DNA of 12,123 nucleotides from Xanthobacteraceae bacterium (lineage in GTDB: Bacteria > Pseudomonadota > Alphaproteobacteria > Rhizobiales > Xanthobacteraceae). The notes below the pieces were generated by a model, which was given only the letters and a program-made list of their open reading frames with translations, did no database searches and had not been told where the DNA came from. The position numbers were made by a program, and so were the translations under genes. The stretch lies in contig JASHXX010000451.1 in assembly GCA_030043335.1 (NCBI GenBank), positions 1-12,123 on the forward strand. Direction: 5' to 3'. Below are positions 1 through 5,826 of this stretch, piece after piece. Position 1 is the stretch's first letter. Each line of letters opens with the position of its first letter.

Positions 1-9
1 TTTGCCGCT

Positions 10-219
10 TCAAACGGCGTGGCGCGCGCCGGTAGGAATCCCGAGCACTCGGTAGGCCGGGCAAAAGCCGAACACCGCGGTGAGTAGCGGGACGACGCCG
101 ATCCATCCGATCCAGTTCCAGCCGGTTGCCGGAACGCCCCATCCCATTGCAAAAGCGATGAGAGCGAGCCCAATGACGATCCGCAACACGCGATCAATCC
201 ATCCGACATTCTCGGTCAT
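10..219 (-). CDS. DUF2892 small inner-membrane protein
   Basis: This encodes a 69-residue protein of the DUF2892 family (the membrane part seen in YgaP-like proteins); its biochemical role is not established. Two hydrophobic segments are visible at about residues 11-28 and 36-52, separated by a Trp/Gly-rich turn. The family's C-terminal hallmark GFCPAYRVLGI is at residues 51-61, with Cys53. The N-terminus (MTENVGWIDR) matches the typical family start. A longer in-frame reading begins at 291, but I chose the ATG at 217-219 because GAGGA lies a few bases upstream and the extra residues look unrelated. The gene diverges from the LTXXQ gene at 370, and an FNR/FixK-type box lies 72-85 bp upstream of this start. 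The family call is firm; the function is unknown. Confidence 0.88.
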   Translation of the reverse strand: MTENVGWIDRVLRIVIGLALIAFAMGWGVPATGWNWIGWIGVVPLLTAVFGFCPAYRVLGIPTGARHAV

Positions 220-290
220 GACATTCCTCGGACAAATTGGTGTTTGACGCGGTAGTTTTTGCGACACTATGGCCGCGCGCATCCGGAGCA

Positions 291-304
291 TTGACTTGCA
301 TCAA
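291..304. promoter_or_regulatory. FNR/FixK-type binding box
   Basis: The 14 bases TTGAC-TTGC-ATCAA fit the FNR/FixK consensus TTGAY-N4-RTCAA with both half-sites complete. The box sits between two divergent genes. Its centre (297.5) is about 78 bp from the DUF2892 start and 72 bp from the LTXXQ start. A class II arrangement (centre at -41.5) would put the DUF2892 transcription start near 256, with TAGTGT on the minus strand (264-269) as a weak -10. On the plus side I see no good -10. Regulation by oxygen is inferred; the box itself is seen. Confidence 0.5.
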
Positions 305-369
305 GGCATCTCGAACGCGAAAACAAAGGATGCCGAGGGCTTTCGTTCGTTCGCTCAAGGAGAACGGTC

Positions 370-918
370 ATGAGATCAATAAAGATGGCTGTGGCGGCGG
401 CCGCAGTGGTTGCGACAGTGATGGCCGGGAGCGCCGGCGCTGAGGACCAGCCTGCCCGGCAGGATTCGTCAGGCCCGATGATGGACCACGGCATGATGGA
501 CCACGGCACGATGGATCACGGCATGGCCGGTCACGGCGGTATGGGGCCCGGAATGATGGGCGGCGGCCCGGGTCACGCAATGTGCGGGATGGCGCATCAT
601 GTCGAAGGCCATCTCGCCTATATCAAGAGCGAATTGAAGATTGCCGAAGCGCAAGAAGCGCTATGGAATTCCTACGCCGCTGCCGGTAGCGATTATGTCA
701 GCGCCATGCTGGCGCATTGCACCGCGATGATGAGCGGGCACGGCGCGGTTGCGGTGGGCTTGCCGGATCGGCTCGATCAGCACGAACAGCTGATGGCCGC
801 GCGGCTTGAGGCGCTGCGGGCAATCAACAAGGCGGTGAAACCTCTCTATGCCGCGCTGAGCGACAGCCAGAAGCACACCGCCGACGAGCTGTTCTGGGGA
901 CCGATGGATATGATGTGA
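370..918 (+). CDS. LTXXQ-motif periplasmic protein with Met/His-rich repeat (Spy/CpxP-like)
   Basis: This encodes a 182-residue exported protein. Residues 1-24 form a signal peptide (short basic start, Ala/Val core, likely cleavage after SAGA). Residues 37-56 hold four five-residue units, MMDHG, MMDHG, TMDHG and MAGHG, followed by a Gly/Met stretch to about residue 70. The rest (about 72-182) is helical, with LSDSQKHTADELF (163-175) corresponding to the LTXXQ motif of the Spy/CpxP family. That family acts in periplasmic envelope stress and metal responses. The Met/His unit suggests copper or other soft-metal binding, which is inference. Cys72 and Cys117 are the only cysteines. AAGGAG at 357-362 sets the ATG. 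The gene converges with the methionine synthase gene, only 14 bases apart. Confidence 0.85.
   Translation: MRSIKMAVAAAAVVATVMAGSAGAEDQPARQDSSGPMMDHGMMDHGTMDHGMAGHGGMGPGMMGGGPGHAMCGMAHHVEGHLAYIKSELKIAEAQEALWNSYAAAGSDYVSAMLAHCTAMMSGHGAVAVGLPDRLDQHEQLMAARLEALRAINKAVKPLYAALSDSQKHTADELFWGPMDMM
478..537 (+). repeat. Four 15-bp in-frame repeats encoding (M/T)(M/A)(D/G)HG
   Basis: Inside the LTXXQ gene four consecutive 15-base units encode MMDHG, MMDHG, TMDHG and MAGHG. The first two units are identical in DNA and the later ones drift, as expected for an old coding tandem duplication. The repeat concentrates Met and His right after the signal peptide, a layout common in periplasmic copper-binding proteins. 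Confidence 0.85.
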
Positions 919-932
919 TCGCGGCGAGGTGT

Positions 933-1979
933 TTAACCGAATCTCTGCCGTGCTAATGCCGCACCCCGCGCGAGCGCTTCGAGCTTCTTGACCGCAATAT
1001 CCCGCCGCATCGGCGCCATCCCGCAATTGGTGCAGGCGATGAGCTTGTCCCTGGCGACATATTTGAGCGCCGCGCCGATCACGCCCGCGACCTCCTCGGC
1101 GCTCTCGATCTTGTCGGCCGCGACATCGATAGCGCCCACCAGCACATCCTTGCCGTCCAGCAGTTCGAGCACATGCACCGGCACCCGCGAGTTGATGCAT
1201 TCAACCGAGACCTGGTCGATCCGGCTGCGCGCCAGGGCCGGGAAGAATTTTTCATATTGCCGCCATTCGCTGCCGAGGGTCGCCTTCCATTCGATATTGG
1301 CTGCAATGCCGTAGCCGTAGCAGATGTGCACCCCGCTGATCGCGGCGACGCCGTCGATGGCGCGGTGGAGCGCGTCGATCCCCCATCCGGCCGCCTCATC
1401 CATGTAGACGTTGAACGCCGGCTCATCGAACTGGATCACGTCGACGCCGTCGGCGGCGAGGGAGCGCGCCTCTTCGTTGAGGAGCGCGGCAAATGCCATC
1501 GCCATCTTCACCCGGTCGCCATAGTGCGCGTCGGCGGTGGTGTCGACGATGGTCATGGGGCCGGGCAGCGTGAATTTCAGCTGCTTTCGAGTATGGGCGC
1601 GCGCCAACCGCGCCTCGCGCGCATGGACGCGGGAACGCAAACGCAGCGGGCCGACCACGGTCGGGCACATCGCCTTATACCGGTTGTTGCGGATGCCGAT
1701 TTCGACGCGGCGATCGAAGTCGATGCCTTCGACGGCCTCGAGAAAGCCGTGCACGAAGTGCTGGCGCGATTGTTCGCCGTCGCCGACGATGTCGATGCCG
1801 GCGTCTTCCTGCAGCTTGAGCGCAAGAAGCGTCGCGTCATCCTTGGCAGTTGCAAGTTCTTCGCCGTCTAGCCGCCACGGCGCCCATAGCCGGTTCGGCG
1901 CGGCGAGCCAGGACGGCTTCGGCAGGCTGCCCGCGATCGTGGTCGGAAAGACAGGCGTGTGTGCGGCGCTTGTTGGCAT
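933..1979 (-). CDS. Short cobalamin-independent methionine synthase (core-MetE, MesD-like)
   Basis: This 348-residue protein corresponds to the catalytic C-terminal half of MetE, without the N-terminal folate-binding half. The zinc ligands expected from MetE are present: His218 and Cys220 (HICYG), Glu260 (SVEC) and Cys319 (CTNCGM). The homocysteine-binding IQFDEPA motif is at 182-188. The opening TIAGSLPKPSWL and the DGEQSRQHF stretch (67-75) resemble MesD, a folate-independent methionine synthase that works with the DUF1852 partner MesX. No DUF1852 gene is in the window; the divergent neighbour is a DUF3237 gene. I chose the ATG at 1977-1979 because homology begins just after it. An in-frame extension to 2207 would run across the start of the DUF3237 gene. 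The ribosome site is weak (GGATCC). Family certain; methyl donor uncertain. Confidence 0.9.
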   Translation of the reverse strand: MPTSAAHTPVFPTTIAGSLPKPSWLAAPNRLWAPWRLDGEELATAKDDATLLALKLQEDAGIDIVGDGEQSRQHFVHGFLEAVEGIDFDRRVEIGIRNNRYKAMCPTVVGPLRLRSRVHAREARLARAHTRKQLKFTLPGPMTIVDTTADAHYGDRVKMAMAFAALLNEEARSLAADGVDVIQFDEPAFNVYMDEAAGWGIDALHRAIDGVAAISGVHICYGYGIAANIEWKATLGSEWRQYEKFFPALARSRIDQVSVECINSRVPVHVLELLDGKDVLVGAIDVAADKIESAEEVAGVIGAALKYVARDKLIACTNCGMAPMRRDIAVKKLEALARGAALARQRFG

Positions 1980-2085
1980 TGGGGGATCCAGAGCGGCAAT
2001 CGGAGGGCGAAGCCTTGACGATCGGCGAAAGCCGCCGACTATCGGGTATCTTTCCCCCGGTGGACAAGCGGTTTGGTAGGACGCC

Positions 2086-2559
2086 ATGGCGCAAGCCGAA
2101 TTATCTCCTCCGAAGCTTGAACTCGTCTTCGAAGCGCATGTCACCGTGGACGCGCCGCTTGATCTCGGCGACGTCGGCAAAGGCGGGCGGCGCATCGTCC
2201 GGATCACCGGCGGAGATTTTTCCGGGCCGCAGCTCCGCGCCAGCGTGCTGCCGGGCGGCGCCGATTGGCAGGTGTTGCGCGGCGACGGGGTGGCCGAGCT
2301 TGAGGCGCGCTATACGCTGCGCACCGACGACGGCGCGCTGATCTTCGTTCGCAACCTTGCGCTGCGCCACGGTCCCGCGGATGTAATCGCGGCGCTCGCC
2401 GCCGGGCGTCCGGTCGATCCGGCAAGCTACTATTTCCGCGGCGCCACGTTCTTCGAAACCAGCGCGGCACGCTACGCGTGGATCACCAAATCCATCATCG
2501 TCTGCACCGGCGAACGCGAGCCCGCGGGTGTGAAGCTCAAATTCTATCGGCTTTTGTGA
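2086..2559 (+). CDS. DUF3237 / UPF0311 family protein
   Basis: This encodes a 157-residue cytosolic protein of the DUF3237 (UPF0311) family, whose function is not established. Typical features are the opening LELVFEAHVTVDAP, the turn GRRIVRITGGDFSGP (about 34-48), the bulky strand GDGVAELEARYTLRTDDGALI, and near the C-terminus YYFRGATFFETSAARYAWI, the usual family signature. Length is normal. There is no signal peptide or membrane segment. TAGGA at 2077-2081 precedes the ATG. It diverges from the methionine synthase gene with 106 bp between, and its 3' end overlaps the convergent DUF488 gene by 16 bp. In the gap, TTGACG (2015-2020) could be a -35 but I see no good -10. Confidence 0.88.
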   Translation: MAQAELSPPKLELVFEAHVTVDAPLDLGDVGKGGRRIVRITGGDFSGPQLRASVLPGGADWQVLRGDGVAELEARYTLRTDDGALIFVRNLALRHGPADVIAALAAGRPVDPASYYFRGATFFETSAARYAWITKSIIVCTGEREPAGVKLKFYRLL

Positions 2560-2966
2560 GCGGTGCGGCGGCGCGCCCGGACGCTCCGCTGCAGCCACCG
2601 CTTGAGCGCAACCGCATTGTTGTTGATCTGATCCCGTGACGCGTAGAGGAGAGTGACCCGCTGCCGGCGAACGAGTTGGCGAAGTTCGGCGGCTGCGCTT
2701 TTCGCCGGCTCCTGAGCGAGTTCGCGGCCATAAGCGGCGGCGAACCCGCTCCAGCTTAATCTGCCGTCATGAACGCGCCGGCGCAGCGCATCGCTCGGCG
2801 CGATCGCCTTGAGCCACAGATCGACCCGCGCTTTATCCTTGGAAATCCCCCGCGGCCACAGCCGGTCCACCAGCACCCGCAGGCCGTCGCCGGCCGCGGC
2901 AGGCTCGTAAGCGCGCTTGACGCGAAGCCCGCGCGGTCGCGTTGCGGCGGTTTCGGCTGCGCTCAT
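2544..2966 (-). CDS. DUF488 family protein (YeaO-like)
   Basis: This encodes a 140-residue protein of the DUF488 (YeaO-like) family; its biochemical role is unknown. The signature VLVDRLWPRGISKDKA is at residues 31-46, followed by WLKAIAPSDALR (51-62). The end RVTLLYASRDQINNNAVALKRWL (103-125) is also typical. The ATG at 2964-2966 overlaps the TGA of the upstream thioesterase gene in an ATGA, so the two are probably translationally coupled and share a promoter. A longer reading into 3911 is open by chance and crosses the thioesterase and marR genes in the wrong frame. The C-terminal tail (RSVRARRRTAHKSR) is basic and probably unstructured. The 3' end overlaps the convergent DUF3237 gene by 16 bp. 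Confidence 0.88.
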   Translation of the reverse strand: MSAAETAATRPRGLRVKRAYEPAAAGDGLRVLVDRLWPRGISKDKARVDLWLKAIAPSDALRRRVHDGRLSWSGFAAAYGRELAQEPAKSAAAELRQLVRRQRVTLLYASRDQINNNAVALKRWLQRSVRARRRTAHKSR

Positions 2967-3475
2967 TGGCTCGCGGACGCCCGCTCCTCCGGCTTGGCGC
3001 CGCCGAGCACCATTATCGTCGAGGTGCCGTGCGCCAGGACGCGGCCGGCTGCATCGAGCACGCGGGCCTCGGCGGTGATGATCTGGCGGCCGCGGCTGAC
3101 GACGCGCCCCTCGGCGCGCACCCGCCCGGTCGTCGCCGTAATCGGCCGAGTGAAATTGGCCTTGGTCTCGACGGTCGCATAGCCGACGTCGGGGGGCAGC
3201 AGCGTGTGTCCGGCACAGCCTGCGGCGCTGTCGATCAGGGTCAGCGCCCAGCCGCCATGGACCCCGCCCAAGGGGTTGAGCAGGTGCGGCCCGGTTTCGC
3301 CCTCGAACACGGCATAGGCGTCGCCGACCTCGACCAGTTGGAAGCTCAAAGTATCCGCGATCGGCGGTGTGGGCACTTCGCCGTCGATGATCGCCTGCAG
3401 GATCTGCCTGCCGGTCTTGCCGGCGACGTCCTCGGGCTTGGAAACGCCGTAGCTGACTGTCGGAACCGAGCGCAT
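2963..3475 (-). CDS. PaaI-family hotdog thioesterase (first of two)
   Basis: This encodes a 170-residue hotdog-fold acyl-CoA thioesterase of the PaaI family. The active-site segment NPLGGVHGGWALTLIDSAAG lies at 67-86, with the HGG at 73-75 and an acidic residue at Asp82 as in PaaI enzymes. The second half (VETKANFTRPI, then VRAEGRVVSRGRQIITAEARVLDAAGRVLAHGTS) is the usual strand series. The substrate cannot be read from sequence; phenylacetyl-CoA or other aromatic or fatty acyl-CoAs are possible. The ATG at 3473-3475 has AAGGAA a few bases upstream; an in-frame extension to 3634 would run through the marR control region. The gene heads a probable operon with the DUF488 gene and diverges from marR across 49 bp filled with operator-like repeats. 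Confidence 0.9.
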   Translation of the reverse strand: MRSVPTVSYGVSKPEDVAGKTGRQILQAIIDGEVPTPPIADTLSFQLVEVGDAYAVFEGETGPHLLNPLGGVHGGWALTLIDSAAGCAGHTLLPPDVGYATVETKANFTRPITATTGRVRAEGRVVSRGRQIITAEARVLDAAGRVLAHGTSTIMVLGGAKPEERASASQ

Positions 3476-3487
3476 AACTGGCTTTCC

Positions 3488-3499
3488 TTGTAAATACAA
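3488..3499. promoter_or_regulatory. Operator-like inverted repeat TTGTA-N2-TACAA
   Basis: TTGTA-AA-TACAA is an inverted repeat 13 bp upstream of the first thioesterase start. On the plus strand TTGTAA (3488-3493) also fits a -35 that is 16 bp from TACATA (3510-3515), which would start marR transcription at or just before its ATG. On the minus strand the same DNA supplies a weak -10 for the thioesterase. I read it as one of two binding sites for the divergently encoded MarR protein. The repeat is seen; its use is inferred. Confidence 0.5.
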
Positions 3500-3501
3500 A
3501 T

Positions 3502-3523
3502 GTTGTACATACATACATACAAC
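3502..3523. promoter_or_regulatory. Operator-like inverted repeat GTTGTA-N10-TACAAC
   Basis: This perfect inverted repeat has six-base arms (3502-3507 and 3518-3523) around a CATACATACA core. It ends one base before the marR ATG, so a bound dimer would cover the marR start and the thioesterase promoter region. Size and symmetry suit MarR-family operators, and the half-site TTGTA recurs in the neighbouring repeat at 3488-3499. The internal CATA units look like part of the site rather than an independent microsatellite. Confidence 0.6.
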
Positions 3524-3524
3524 C

Positions 3525-3989
3525 ATGGCCAACCGACCGCAAGCCCCGGAAAAGACCCTCGTGCGGGACGCCCGCGCGGCGGTTGCGGCGTGCGCCGGCT
3601 GGGCGAGCCGGCTTGCCGCGCGGCGGATCACCAATTTCCTCGAAGACTACATGAAAGGAAGCGGCCTGAGCATCGCTCAGTTCGGCTTGATGGCGCAGAT
3701 CGCGGCGGCGCCGAACGATACCCTTGGCGGCCTCGCCGAGCGCACCGGGCTCGACCAATCGACGCTGTCGCGAAATTTGCGCAGCCTCGAGACGGCGGGA
3801 TTGGTCGAAATCGCCATCGTCGAAGGCGACCAGCGCCGCCGCGCCGTCTGGCTCACCGAAAAAGGCGCGCGGCAACTCGAGGCGACGCTCCCGATCTTGC
3901 GGGAGGCGCACGCGGCCTTGGCAAAACGGCTCGATCCACGCTTGGCGCTCAAGCTCGCGGAGGCTTCGCAGACGCTGGCCGGAAAGTGA
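3525..3989 (+). CDS. MarR-family transcriptional regulator
   Basis: This encodes a 154-residue MarR-family winged-helix regulator. The N-terminal dimerisation helix is at about 14-43, and LSIAQFGLMAQIAA (49-62) leads into the HTH. DTLGGLAERTGLDQSTLSRNLRSLETAGLV (65-94) is the helix-turn-helix with recognition helix. The wing follows (EGDQRRRAVWLTEKG, 100-114), then the C-terminal dimerisation helix. It probably represses the divergent thioesterase-DUF488 operon and itself; the ligand may be an acyl-CoA or aromatic acid (inference). No Shine-Dalgarno sequence precedes the ATG at 3525, and the operator ends right before it, so the mRNA may be leaderless. The gene converges with the second thioesterase gene, 36 bp away. 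Confidence 0.92.
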   Translation: MANRPQAPEKTLVRDARAAVAACAGWASRLAARRITNFLEDYMKGSGLSIAQFGLMAQIAAAPNDTLGGLAERTGLDQSTLSRNLRSLETAGLVEIAIVEGDQRRRAVWLTEKGARQLEATLPILREAHAALAKRLDPRLALKLAEASQTLAGK

Positions 3990-4009
3990 CCGAGCGAAGG
4001 GCCGCTCGG
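3990..4009. terminator. Hairpin between convergent marR and thioesterase genes
   Basis: CCGAGCG (3990-3996) and CGCTCGG (4003-4009) form a perfect 7-bp stem with a 6-base loop directly after the marR stop codon and within 36 bp of the convergent thioesterase stop. It is well placed as a shared terminator, but no T-run follows on either strand, so intrinsic termination would be weak. Confidence 0.45.
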
Positions 4010-4025
4010 CCTGGCGGGCGTTGGC

Positions 4026-4430
4026 TTAGCTTTTCGCGGCCTGCAATACCATCTGCGTCTGCGTGACCACGGCGCAAAGCCTGCCGTCGTCGCGGGTAAT
4101 GCGGGTCTGCCACACCATAGTGGTGCGGCCGCGATGCAGCGGCGTGCACTCCGCGCGCGCGGTATTGCCGACCGGAATGGCGGCGAAGAAGTTGGTCTTG
4201 CTTTCGAGCGTCGTCGTCGACGTTCCCGGCGGCAGATTCGCGACCGTGGCGACGGCGCCGATATTGTCGGCGAGCGCCATGATGGCGCCGCCGTGAAGGA
4301 TGTCGGGCATGGTCGCGAGCTCGCCGCGCACCAGAAGCTCGCCGGTCACTCTTTCCGGCGAGATATGGGTGACCTTGATGCCCAGGAAATCGGCGAAAGG
4401 CGGCTGCTTGAATTCGGCGACGCGGCTCAT
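4026..4430 (-). CDS. PaaI-family hotdog thioesterase (second of two)
   Basis: This encodes a 134-residue hotdog-fold thioesterase, shorter than the one at 2963-3475 and not a close copy of it. The active-site region MPDILHGGAIMALADNIGAVA is at 41-61, with HGG at 46-48 and Asp55 as the expected acidic residue. Later LESKTNFFAAIPVGNTARAEC (75-95) and the TMVWQTRITRDDGRLCAVVTQTQMV strands complete the single-domain fold. The ATG at 4428-4430 has AGGAAG just upstream; the reading that starts at 4499 would enter the remnant of the neighbouring dehydrogenase gene. The substrate is unknown. The pseudogene lies 32 bp upstream on the same strand, so the thioesterase may be transcribed from what was the dehydrogenase promoter (inference). 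Confidence 0.9.
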   Translation of the reverse strand: MSRVAEFKQPPFADFLGIKVTHISPERVTGELLVRGELATMPDILHGGAIMALADNIGAVATVANLPPGTSTTTLESKTNFFAAIPVGNTARAECTPLHRGRTTMVWQTRITRDDGRLCAVVTQTQMVLQAAKS

Positions 4431-4462
4431 GACGCTTCCTGTTTCCAAATGTGCTTCGCGCA

Positions 4463-4633
4463 TTAACAGACGACGCTGCGGATGCTTTTGCCTTCGCACA
4501 TCAGCGTGAAGGTCTGGCCGATGCCGGTCGCCTTGATCTCAACGAGGACTTCGCCCGCGCGGGCCGTCAAGCCTGACCGCGGTCATTGGCAGCGGTTTGC
4601 CGGGACGAACGCTGCCGCGGCGCGAACCTTCAT
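4463..4633 (-). pseudogene. adhC: Remnant of S-(hydroxymethyl)glutathione dehydrogenase (class III ADH) with internal deletion
   Basis: Read by hand on the minus strand, this relic of about 57 codons starts with MKVRAAAAF (ATG at 4631-4633, with AGGAG upstream). After a frameshift it continues GKPLPMTAVRLDGP, and after a second shift AGEVLVEIKATGI. It then passes through QTFTL straight into MCEGKSIRSVV and a TAA at 4463-4465. The first parts match the N-terminus of glutathione-dependent formaldehyde dehydrogenase (family pattern MKxRAAVAF.AGKPL...GPKAGEVLVEIKATGICHTD.FTL). The last part matches its extreme C-terminus (GFDLMHxGxSIRSVV). About 310 of the usual roughly 370 residues, including all the zinc-site and NAD-binding parts, are missing. 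The zinc-ligand Cys of ATGIC is changed to Gly. It cannot encode an active enzyme. Alignment is from memory of the family. Confidence 0.85.
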
Positions 4634-4752
4634 GATGCGCACTCCTGTTCCTTGCCGACTGTGCTCACCAGAACGCGATCAGGACAAGGCGAAAAGCTGG
4701 TGTAGCCTAGGTCGACGCCCTAACGCATCGGTGAAATTTTGGGGGGTGATTT

Positions 4753-5775
4753 ATGCGCCAGATCTGGATCACGCGCGCCGGCCCGCCGGAAGTTCTCGCG
4801 GTCAAGGAAGCGCCCGATCCCCAGCCGAAAGGCGGCGAAGTTCGGATTCGGGTCGAAGCGAGCGGCGTCAATTTCGCCGACATCATGGGCCGCATGGGCA
4901 TTTACCCGGACCAGCCGCCGATTCCGGTGGTGCCCGGTTACGAGGTCAGCGGTCGCGTCGATGCGGCGGGCGCCGGCGTTGAGGCGGGTTGGGTCGGGCG
5001 CGAGGTGATCGCTCTGACGCGCTTCGGCGGCTATACCGATACCATCTGTGTGCCGGCGGCACAGATTTTCGCGCGTCCGGCGGGCATGACGGCGCTCGAA
5101 GGCGCGGCCATCCCGGTCAATTATTTTACCGCCTGGCAGCTCATCGTCGTGATGGGCGCCTTGAAGCGTGGCGAGACCGTGCTGGTTCATTCCGCGGGCG
5201 GCGGCGTCGGCATCGCAGCGACGCAAATCGCCAAGCATCTCGGCGCTCGTGTCATCGGCACCGCCTCCGCGGCCAAGCACGCCGAATTGCGCGCGCTCGG
5301 GGTCGATGACCTGATCGACTACCGGACCGAAGATTTCGAGGCGCGCACGCGCGCGTTCACCAATGGCCGCGGCGTCGAGCTCGTTCTCGACGCCGTCGGC
5401 GGTGAATCGTGGAAGAAGGACTATCGGGTCCTCGCGCCGACCGGACGGCTCGGCATGTTCGGCGTCTCCGCGGCGGCGAGCGGCAAGGAGCGCAGCGTCA
5501 TCGGGTTCGTACGCCTGTTGGCCGGCGTCCCCTGGTTCCAGTTCAACCCGATCTCGCTCATGAATGCCAACAAGGCCGTGTTCGGCGTCAATCTCGGCCA
5601 TATGTGGGGCGAAGTCGATCGCATCCAGGGCTGGGCCGAGCAGCTCTTCGCGCTGTGGGCGCAGGGCATCATCAAGCCGAAGATCGCCGCGAGCTTCCGC
5701 TTCGAGGAGGCGGCGCAAGCCCATCACTTCATTCAGGATCGCAAGAATATCGGCAAAGTGCTGCTGGTGCCGTAA
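4753..5775 (+). CDS. Zinc-free MDR oxidoreductase (NADPH:quinone oxidoreductase / VAT1-like)
   Basis: This encodes a 340-residue medium-chain dehydrogenase/reductase of the quinone-oxidoreductase type, expected to reduce quinones or other conjugated carbonyls with NADPH. The N-terminal GroES-like domain contains VEASGVNFADIMGRMGIYP (34-52) and PVVPGYEVSGRVD (58-70). The Rossmann domain carries the dinucleotide loop HSAGGGVGIAATQIA at 146-160. The cysteines of the structural-zinc loop and the catalytic zinc ligands of alcohol dehydrogenases are absent, as in QOR enzymes. The region FVRLLAGVPWFQFNPISLMNANKAVFGVNLG (252-282) resembles the VAT1-like branch. The C-terminus (IQDRKNIGKVLLVP) is typical and length is normal. 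A G-run (GGGGGG, about 4741-4746) precedes the ATG. It faces away from the dehydrogenase relic and converges with the peroxiredoxin gene. Confidence 0.9.
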   Translation: MRQIWITRAGPPEVLAVKEAPDPQPKGGEVRIRVEASGVNFADIMGRMGIYPDQPPIPVVPGYEVSGRVDAAGAGVEAGWVGREVIALTRFGGYTDTICVPAAQIFARPAGMTALEGAAIPVNYFTAWQLIVVMGALKRGETVLVHSAGGGVGIAATQIAKHLGARVIGTASAAKHAELRALGVDDLIDYRTEDFEARTRAFTNGRGVELVLDAVGGESWKKDYRVLAPTGRLGMFGVSAAASGKERSVIGFVRLLAGVPWFQFNPISLMNANKAVFGVNLGHMWGEVDRIQGWAEQLFALWAQGIIKPKIAASFRFEEAAQAHHFIQDRKNIGKVLLVP

Positions 5776-5779
5776 GCAA

Positions 5780-5805
5780 GAGAGCGCGGCCGAAGCCGCG
5801 CTCTC
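5780..5805. terminator. Bidirectional terminator with cUUCGg tetraloop on the minus strand
   Basis: GAGAGCGCGGC (5780-5790) pairs perfectly with GCCGCGCTCTC (5795-5805) around a four-base loop. On the minus-strand transcript the loop reads C-UUCG-G, an exceptionally stable tetraloop; on the plus strand it is CGAA. The hairpin sits 5 bp after the oxidoreductase stop and 21 bp after the convergent peroxiredoxin stop. T-rich DNA after it is short (TTTT at 5813-5816 on plus, CTCTTGCTT on minus). Confidence 0.75.
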
Positions 5806-5826
5806 GAGTCCGTTTTCACCGGTGCG

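Noticed and set aside
478..537. Short tandem repeats as a CRISPR or non-coding repeat array
   Set aside because: The units are 15 bp, contiguous with no spacers, and in frame within an exported protein.
1980..2207. N-terminal extension of the methionine synthase, and the small hairpin at 2022-2038 as a possible SAM-type riboswitch
   Set aside because: The extension runs into the divergent DUF3237 gene. The hairpin has only a 6-bp stem and I could match it to no riboswitch consensus.
3507..3520. CATA tetranucleotide run as a phase-variation microsatellite
   Set aside because: There are only about three units, and they form the core of a symmetric operator between divergent genes.
2967..3911. 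Upstream in-frame extension of the DUF488 gene (455 codons in total)
   Set aside because: The extension crosses the thioesterase and marR genes in wrong frames with basic, low-complexity translation. DUF488 homology starts at about 2966, where an ATGA overlap gives the start.
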